This document shows, piece by piece, positions 5,915-9,464 of a DNA stretch of 9,464 nucleotides. The notes under the pieces were generated by a model. That model made no database searches. It was not told the DNA's origin and saw only the letters and a program-made list of their open reading frames with translations. The position numbers were made by a program, and so were the translations under genes. The stretch spans positions 1-9,464 of the forward strand of contig CALDHQ010000007.1 in assembly GCA_937894055.1 (NCBI GenBank), given 5' to 3'. Source of the stretch: an uncultured Polymorphobacter sp. Lineage in GTDB: Bacteria > Pseudomonadota > Alphaproteobacteria > Sphingomonadales > Sphingomonadaceae. Within the stretch, counting starts at the first letter, position 1. Each line of letters opens with the position of its first letter.

Positions 5915-7251
5915 TGACCGCCACGGCGCTTGCCCCGAAGGCGCGGACGCCGCTGGTTCGCCAGCTGTATTTCCAGGTCGTCGTCGCCATCGTGCTCGGG
6001 GTGGTGCTGGGCTTTGTCGCCCCGGACTTTGCCGCGTCGCTGAAGCCGCTCGGCGACGCGTTCATCAAGCTCGTCAAGATGATCATCGCGCCGGTGATCT
6101 TCCTGTCGGTGGCGACCGGCATCGCGCACATGGCCGAAATCGGCAGCGTCGGGCGCGTGGTCGGCAAGGCGTTCGCCTATTTCCTGACCTTCTCGACGCT
6201 GGCGCTGCTCATCGGGCTGGCGGTCGGCAACATCGTCCAGCCCGGCACTGGCTTGCACATCAACCCCGCCGACCTCGATGCCAGCGCCGTCGCCGACTAT
6301 GTCGCCAAGGCGCATGACAGCAGCATCACCGGCTTTCTGGTCAACATCATCCCGGCGACATTCCTCGGCGCACTCGCCGACGGCGAGATACTGCAGGTGC
6401 TGTTCGTCGCCATCCTGACCGGCATCGCCATGTCGCTCGTCGGTCCCGCCGCTGATCCGCTGCGCCATATCTTCGATTCGGCGCAAACGGTGGTGTTCCG
6501 CATCGTCGCCATCCTGATGCGCGCCGCCCCCATCGGCGCGTTCGGCGCGATGGCGTTCACCATTGGCAAATTCGGCGTCGCCGCACTCGCCAAGCTCGCG
6601 CTGCTGGTCGGCAGTTTCTACATCACCGCACTGCTGTTCGTGTTTGTCGTGCTCGGCGCGGTCGGCTGGGCGGCGGGCTTCTCGATCTTCAAGCTGGTGC
6701 GCTACCTCAAGGAAGAATTGCTGCTGGTGCTCGGCACCTCGTCGTCCGAATCGGCGCTGCCGGCGCTGATGACCAAGCTGGAGGCCGCCGGTTGCCGCCC
6801 CTCGGTCGTCGGGCTGGTCGTGCCGACGGGCTATTCGTTCAACCTCGATGGCACCAACATCTACATGACGCTCGCCGCGCTGTTCATCGCGCAGGCCTGC
6901 GACATCCACCTTAGCTTCGGCGAACAGGCGCTGCTGCTCGGCGTCGCCATGCTCACCTCGAAGGGCGCGGCGGGCGTCACCGGCGCCGGCTTCATCACGC
7001 TCGCCGCCACGCTGCAGGTCGTGCCGTCGCTGCCGGTGGCCGGTATGGCGCTGATCCTCGGCGTCGACCGCTTCATGAGCGAATGCCGCTCGCTGACCAA
7101 CTTCATCGGCAATGCGGTGGCGACGATCGTCGTGGCGAAGTGGGAAGGCGGGCTCGACAGCGCGCGCCTGACCGCGGCGCTCGACGGGCGTTTGCATGCT
7201 GCGGCACCGGCGTTTGAAACCGAACTCGAAGCGGCACTGGGGCAAGATTGA
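5914..7251 (+). CDS. dctA: C4-dicarboxylate:cation symporter, DctA-like (DAACS family)
   Basis: A 445-residue polytopic symporter of the DAACS / glutamate-transporter fold, importing succinate, fumarate or malate with H+ or Na+. The hallmarks are present: [21 protein letters not shown] in an early helix, the serine-rich re-entrant loop TSSSESALP (Ser276-Pro283), [18 protein letters not shown] (Asn310, Asp312), the second loop [14 protein letters not shown], and [16 protein letters not shown] (Asp385 to Asn400). The SSSESALP and DRFMSE wording favours DctA over GltP, but a related amino-acid symporter cannot be excluded. The C-terminus has a short soluble tail. The ATG overlaps the transpeptidase TGA (TGATG) and has no separate Shine-Dalgarno sequence, so it is probably translated by reinitiation. 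I see no DctB/DctD-type sensor genes nearby. Repeat copy 2 begins directly after the stop. Confidence 0.93.
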   Translation: MTATALAPKARTPLVRQLYFQVVVAIVLGVVLGFVAPDFAASLKPLGDAFIKLVKMIIAPVIFLSVATGIAHMAEIGSVGRVVGKAFAYFLTFSTLALLIGLAVGNIVQPGTGLHINPADLDASAVADYVAKAHDSSITGFLVNIIPATFLGALADGEILQVLFVAILTGIAMSLVGPAADPLRHIFDSAQTVVFRIVAILMRAAPIGAFGAMAFTIGKFGVAALAKLALLVGSFYITALLFVFVVLGAVGWAAGFSIFKLVRYLKEELLLVLGTSSSESALPALMTKLEAAGCRPSVVGLVVPTGYSFNLDGTNIYMTLAALFIAQACDIHLSFGEQALLLGVAMLTSKGAAGVTGAGFITLAATLQVVPSLPVAGMALILGVDRFMSECRSLTNFIGNAVATIVVAKWEGGLDSARLTAALDGRLHAAAPAFETELEAALGQD

Positions 7252-7266
7252 CAGGGCCTCCGGCGG

Positions 7267-7283
7267 GCAGGGGTGACCCCTGC
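7267..7283 (+). terminator. Candidate terminator hairpin after dctA
   Basis: A perfect 7-bp GC-rich stem with loop TGA begins 15 nt after the dctA stop. It is followed by ACCCATTACACAG, with no U-tract. It is the left hairpin of repeat copy 2 and mirrors the position of the 158-176 hairpin after the metallopeptidase gene. It may act as an mRNA 3'-end stabiliser or a weak terminator. Confidence 0.35.
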
Positions 7284-7301
7284 ACCCATTACACAGAGCA
7301 A

Positions 7302-7367
7302 GTCATTCCCGCGCAGGCGGGAATCCATCTCCAGCGTTGCATGGATTCCCGCCTGCGCGGGAATGAC
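7302..7367. repeat. Inner REP-like inverted pair of copy 2 (dRS3-like)
   Basis: Perfect 27-bp inverted arms with a 12-nt spacer. Both arms contain ATTCCC-N8-GGGAAT and are identical over 26 bp to the inner arms of copy 1. The shorter spacer makes a single long hairpin more likely than in copy 1. Confidence 0.85.
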
Positions 7368-7468
7368 CCAATGCGAAATAAATGGGTGCAGGCCTCAGGC
7401 CTGCCCGCCGGAGGCCCTTTCCCGTTCACCACGCCTTCACACAGTCCCCGCCACACGATCTGCATCCC

Positions 7469-7503
7469 GCGCGCGGCAATGCTTGGCGCGCGCAATCGCT
7501 TGG
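7469..7503. repeat. Imperfect tandem duplication and hairpin in the bamD leader
   Basis: GCGCGCGGCAATGCTTGG (7469-7486) is followed at once by CGCGCGCAATCGCTTGG (7487-7503), a near-duplicate differing by small insertions and deletions. The first unit and the start of the second can also pair: GCGCGCG (7469-7475) with CGCGCGC (7487-7493), extended by CAA/TTG after one G-G mismatch. The structure ends just before the bamD ribosome-binding site. Confidence 0.6.
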
Positions 7504-7506
7504 GCT

Positions 7507-7511
7507 AAGGA
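7507..7511 (+). promoter_or_regulatory. Shine-Dalgarno deciding the bamD start
   Basis: AAGGA lies 7 nt before ATG 7519. It supports this start over a much longer in-frame reading from 7273 that would translate the repeat element. Confidence 0.65.
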
Positions 7512-7518
7512 AGCCGCT

Positions 7519-8295
7519 ATGATCCGTGCCAGCGTACCCCGCCTGACCCTCCTTGCCGCAATTGCCGCCGCGCTGGTGTTGCCGGGCTGTGCCGCCAAAG
7601 GTCCCAAAAAGGACACGGCGTACGTCGCGATGGACGTCGAGACGCTGTACAATGTCGCGCGCGACATGCTGCAGAAGGGCCAGTACAAACAGGCCGCGCA
7701 GATGTTCGACGAAGTCGAGCGCCAGCATCCCTATTCGGTCTGGGCCCGCCGCGCACAGTTGATGGCGTCGTTTTCGTATTACGCTGCCAAGCAATACCCC
7801 GAATCGATCCAGGCGGCACAGCGGTTCCTGTCGCTGCATCCGGGCAGCAAGGAAGCGCCCTACGCCTATTACATGATCGCCGTCAGCTATTACGAGCAGA
7901 TCCAGCCCATCGACCGCGACCAGAAAATCACCCAGCAGGCGCTCGATGCGCTCGGCGAGCTGATCCGCCGCTATCCCAACACGCCGTACGCCGATGACGC
8001 ACGGCTCAAGATCGACTTGGCGCGCGACCACCTCGCCGGCAAGGAAATGGAGATCGGGCGATTCTACCAGAACGCCTCGCTCTATGTCGCGGCGATCATC
8101 CGCTACCGCACGGTGGTCGACAATTACGACACCACCAGCCACACGCCCGAGGCGCTGTACCGGCTCGTCGAAAGCTATCTGTCGCTCGGCATCCCGACCG
8201 AAGCGGTCAAGGCGGCCGCGGTGCTCGGTCACAACTACCCCGAATCGAAGTGGTACGAACGCGCGCACAAGCTAATCGTCAAGAAGCACGCCTGA
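7519..8295 (+). CDS. bamD: Outer membrane protein assembly factor BamD (lipoprotein)
   Basis: A 258-residue outer-membrane lipoprotein of the BamD/ComL family, an essential partner of BamA in the BAM complex that folds beta-barrel proteins into the outer membrane. A lipoprotein signal peptide ends in the lipobox LPGC, with acylated Cys24. The mature part is built of TPR-like helical repeats: LYNVARDMLQKGQYKQAAQMFDEVERQHPYS, then AKQYPESIQAAQRFLSLHPGS, then the family signature APYAYYMIAVSYYEQI. It continues with ALDALGELIRRYPNTPYADDA, LAGKEMEIGRFYQNASLYVAAIIRY and a final repeat ending near YPESKWYERAHKLI. Length is close to E. coli BamD (245). The start is set by AAGGA 7 nt upstream and by the signal peptide. 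recN follows after 16 nt and is probably co-transcribed. The promoter should lie between repeat copy 2 and 7518, but I see no convincing -35/-10 pair. Confidence 0.96.
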   Translation: MIRASVPRLTLLAAIAAALVLPGCAAKGPKKDTAYVAMDVETLYNVARDMLQKGQYKQAAQMFDEVERQHPYSVWARRAQLMASFSYYAAKQYPESIQAAQRFLSLHPGSKEAPYAYYMIAVSYYEQIQPIDRDQKITQQALDALGELIRRYPNTPYADDARLKIDLARDHLAGKEMEIGRFYQNASLYVAAIIRYRTVVDNYDTTSHTPEALYRLVESYLSLGIPTEAVKAAAVLGHNYPESKWYERAHKLIVKKHA

Positions 8296-8311
8296 CCGCC
8301 GTGCGCTGCCC

Positions 8312-9464
8312 ATGCTGACCGCGCTCGATATCCGCGAGGTCGTGCTGATCGAGGCACTGCTGCTTGAATTTTCGCCCGGCTTGAGCGCGCTGACCGGCGA
8401 GACCGGCGCCGGCAAGTCGATCCTGCTTGATGCATTGGGCTTGGCGCTTGGCGCCCGCGGCGACGCCGGACTGGTGCGCCACGGCGCGACGGCGGCCAGC
8501 GTCACCGCCAGCTTCGATATTCCTGCCGATCATCCATCCCGCGCGCTGCTCGCCGAAAACGGCCTCGAAGGTGACGGCGAACTCATCCTGCGCCGCCAGC
8601 TCAAGGCCGATGGCGGCAGCCGCGCCTGGGTCAATGACCAGCCGGTGAGTGCAACATTGCTGCGCGACCTTGGCGCGACGCTGGTCGAGGTCCACGGCCA
8701 GCACGACGACCGCGGGCTGCTGCAGCCGCGTGGCCATATGAAATTGCTCGACAGTTTCGGTGGGCTCGGTGCGCAGGTCGCGGCGACCGCCGCCGCACAT
8801 ACCAGCTGGCGCGACGCCGTCGCCGCCTATGACGCGCTGGTCGCGCAAGTCGAAGCCGATGCGCGCGACCGCGACTGGCTCGACCATGCGGTGGCCGAAC
8901 TGCAGGCGCTGGCGCCCGAAGCCGGCGAGGAGGAGGCACTCGCCACCGAGCGCACCGCGATGCAGCAGGGCGCGCGACTGGCCGATGACCTCAATACCAT
9001 CAACGACTTGCTCGACGGCAGCGACGGCGGTCTGGCGAAGCTGCGCCAGGTCGCGCGCCGCCTCGAACGGCTGGCGCCCGAACGCAGCGAACTCGCCGAT
9101 GCGCTCGCGGCAATCGACCGCGCCTTGAACGAAGCCGGCGAGGCCGAGGACGCACTCGCCGCCGCCGCACGTGCGATGGCATTCGACCCGGCGCGGCTCG
9201 ACAACGTCGAAACCCGGCTGTTCGAACTGCGCGCGATGGCGCGCAAGCACCGCGTGACGGCCGATGCATTGCCCGAACTGGCGAACGAACTCGCCGCACG
9301 CGCCGCAGCCTTGCAGGCGGGCGAGGCCGGTGTCGCGGGCGCGGCCAAAGCGGTCAAGGTGGCACGCGCGGCGTTCGAAGCCGCAGCCGCCGAACTGTCG
9401 GCGGCGCGTGCTGCGGCCGCCAAGCGCCTCGACGTCGCAGTCGCGGGTGAACTCGCACCGCTCA
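8312..9464 (+). CDS. recN: DNA repair protein RecN, N-terminal part (cut by window end)
   Basis: The first 384 codons of an SMC-like ATPase involved in double-strand break repair; complete RecN proteins are about 550 residues, so the C-terminal Walker B and signature region lie beyond the window. The N-terminal head is clear: Walker A GETGAGKS (Gly29-Ser36) inside LTGETGAGKSILLDALGLAL, then ARGDAGLVRHG, LRRQL..GGSRAWVND and the Q-loop-like VEVHGQHDD (about 125-133). From about residue 150 it becomes rich in Ala, Glu, Leu and Arg with heptad-like spacing, as expected for the coiled-coil arm. ATG 8312 lies 16 nt after the bamD stop without a clear Shine-Dalgarno sequence, suggesting coupling to bamD. 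No LexA box was recognised, so an SOS response cannot be shown here. The frame stays open to the last base. Confidence 0.95.
   Translation, partial: MLTALDIREVVLIEALLLEFSPGLSALTGETGAGKSILLDALGLALGARGDAGLVRHGATAASVTASFDIPADHPSRALLAENGLEGDGELILRRQLKADGGSRAWVNDQPVSATLLRDLGATLVEVHGQHDDRGLLQPRGHMKLLDSFGGLGAQVAATAAAHTSWRDAVAAYDALVAQVEADARDRDWLDHAVAELQALAPEAGEEEALATERTAMQQGARLADDLNTINDLLDGSDGGLAKLRQVARRLERLAPERSELADALAAIDRALNEAGEAEDALAAAARAMAFDPARLDNVETRLFELRAMARKHRVTADALPELANELAARAAALQAGEAGVAGAAKAVKVARAAFEAAAAELSAARAAAAKRLDVAVAGELAPL

Larger units (their letters stand above)
7253..7418. repeat. Compound nested palindromic repeat, copy 2
   Basis: Same architecture and orientation as 16-194. The outer arms are 7253-7271 and 7400-7418 (19 bp, AGGGCCTCCGGCGGGCAGG, perfect). 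A second nested pair is CCTGCACCCATT (7279-7290) with AATGGGTGCAGG (7381-7392). The inner arms are 7302-7328 and 7341-7367 (27 bp, perfect). Small hairpins are GCAGGGG-TGA-CCCCTGC (7267-7283) and GCAGGCC-TCA-GGCCTGC (7388-7404). Arms match copy 1 almost exactly, while the spacers differ in length and sequence. The element starts two bases after the dctA stop and ends about 100 nt before bamD, so it separates the two transcription units. No coding capacity is credible; readings through it give repeat-derived peptides such as WIPACAGMT. Confidence 0.9.

Noticed and set aside
5797..7245. Minus-strand open frame (482 codons) opposite dctA
   Set aside because: The composition is low-complexity, rich in Asp, Arg, Gln and His, and it is antisense to a clear transporter gene.
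64..7367. CRISPR array
   Set aside because: The repeated 26-mers occur only as two inverted pairs 7 kb apart, without regular spacers or cas genes.
7273..7518. N-terminal extension of bamD, and small frames across repeat copy 2
   Set aside because: The extra residues (FPRRRES, WIPACAGMT) come from the repeat. The lipoprotein signal and Shine-Dalgarno sequence place the start at 7519.
8279..9250. Minus-strand open frame (323 codons) opposite recN
   Set aside because: It is antisense to a clear RecN coding region with Walker A and shows no domain of its own.

Overview
The window is GC-rich, densely packed bacterial DNA that looks alphaproteobacterial. A Sphingomonadales-type genome is my best guess, from codon use, the bamD-recN pair, and the style of the envelope genes. 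No rRNA, tRNA, CRISPR array, transposase or prophage gene is visible. Almost everything is coding. The exceptions are two copies of an elaborate nested palindromic repeat (about 16-194 and 7253-7418), a short divergent promoter gap (3488-3532) and short leaders.

Left block, minus strand (3487 down to 190): a GT39/ArnT-like membrane glycosyltransferase, an exported S1/P1-type nuclease and a membrane-anchored YpfJ-type zinc metallopeptidase form a tight operon (4-nt ATGA overlap, then a 14-nt gap). It ends directly in repeat copy 1, whose outer arm carries the last stop codon. All three products act in the membrane or outside the cytoplasm.

Middle block, plus strand (3533 to 7251): a 2H-phosphoesterase/2'-5' RNA ligase-like protein runs divergently from the glycosyltransferase. 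It is followed by a VIT1/CCC1-type Fe/Mn transporter with a strong Shine-Dalgarno sequence. After an 80-nt gap with short inverted repeats come an exported L,D-transpeptidase and a DctA-type dicarboxylate symporter that overlap by one base. The transpeptidase contains a second, apparently catalytically dead copy of its own domain. Repeat copy 2 starts two bases after the dctA stop.

Right block, plus strand (7519 to the window end): lipoprotein gene bamD (outer-membrane protein assembly), preceded by a small tandem duplication that can fold into a hairpin, and recN (DNA repair), cut off by the window edge.

The genes are recognisable families. The least explained material is the compound repeat: outer inverted arms, small terminal hairpins whose stems change in a compensated way between copies, and an inner pair of palindromes matching the ATTCCC-N8-GGGAAT pattern known from neisserial dRS3 repeats. 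Both copies sit exactly at gene 3' ends.
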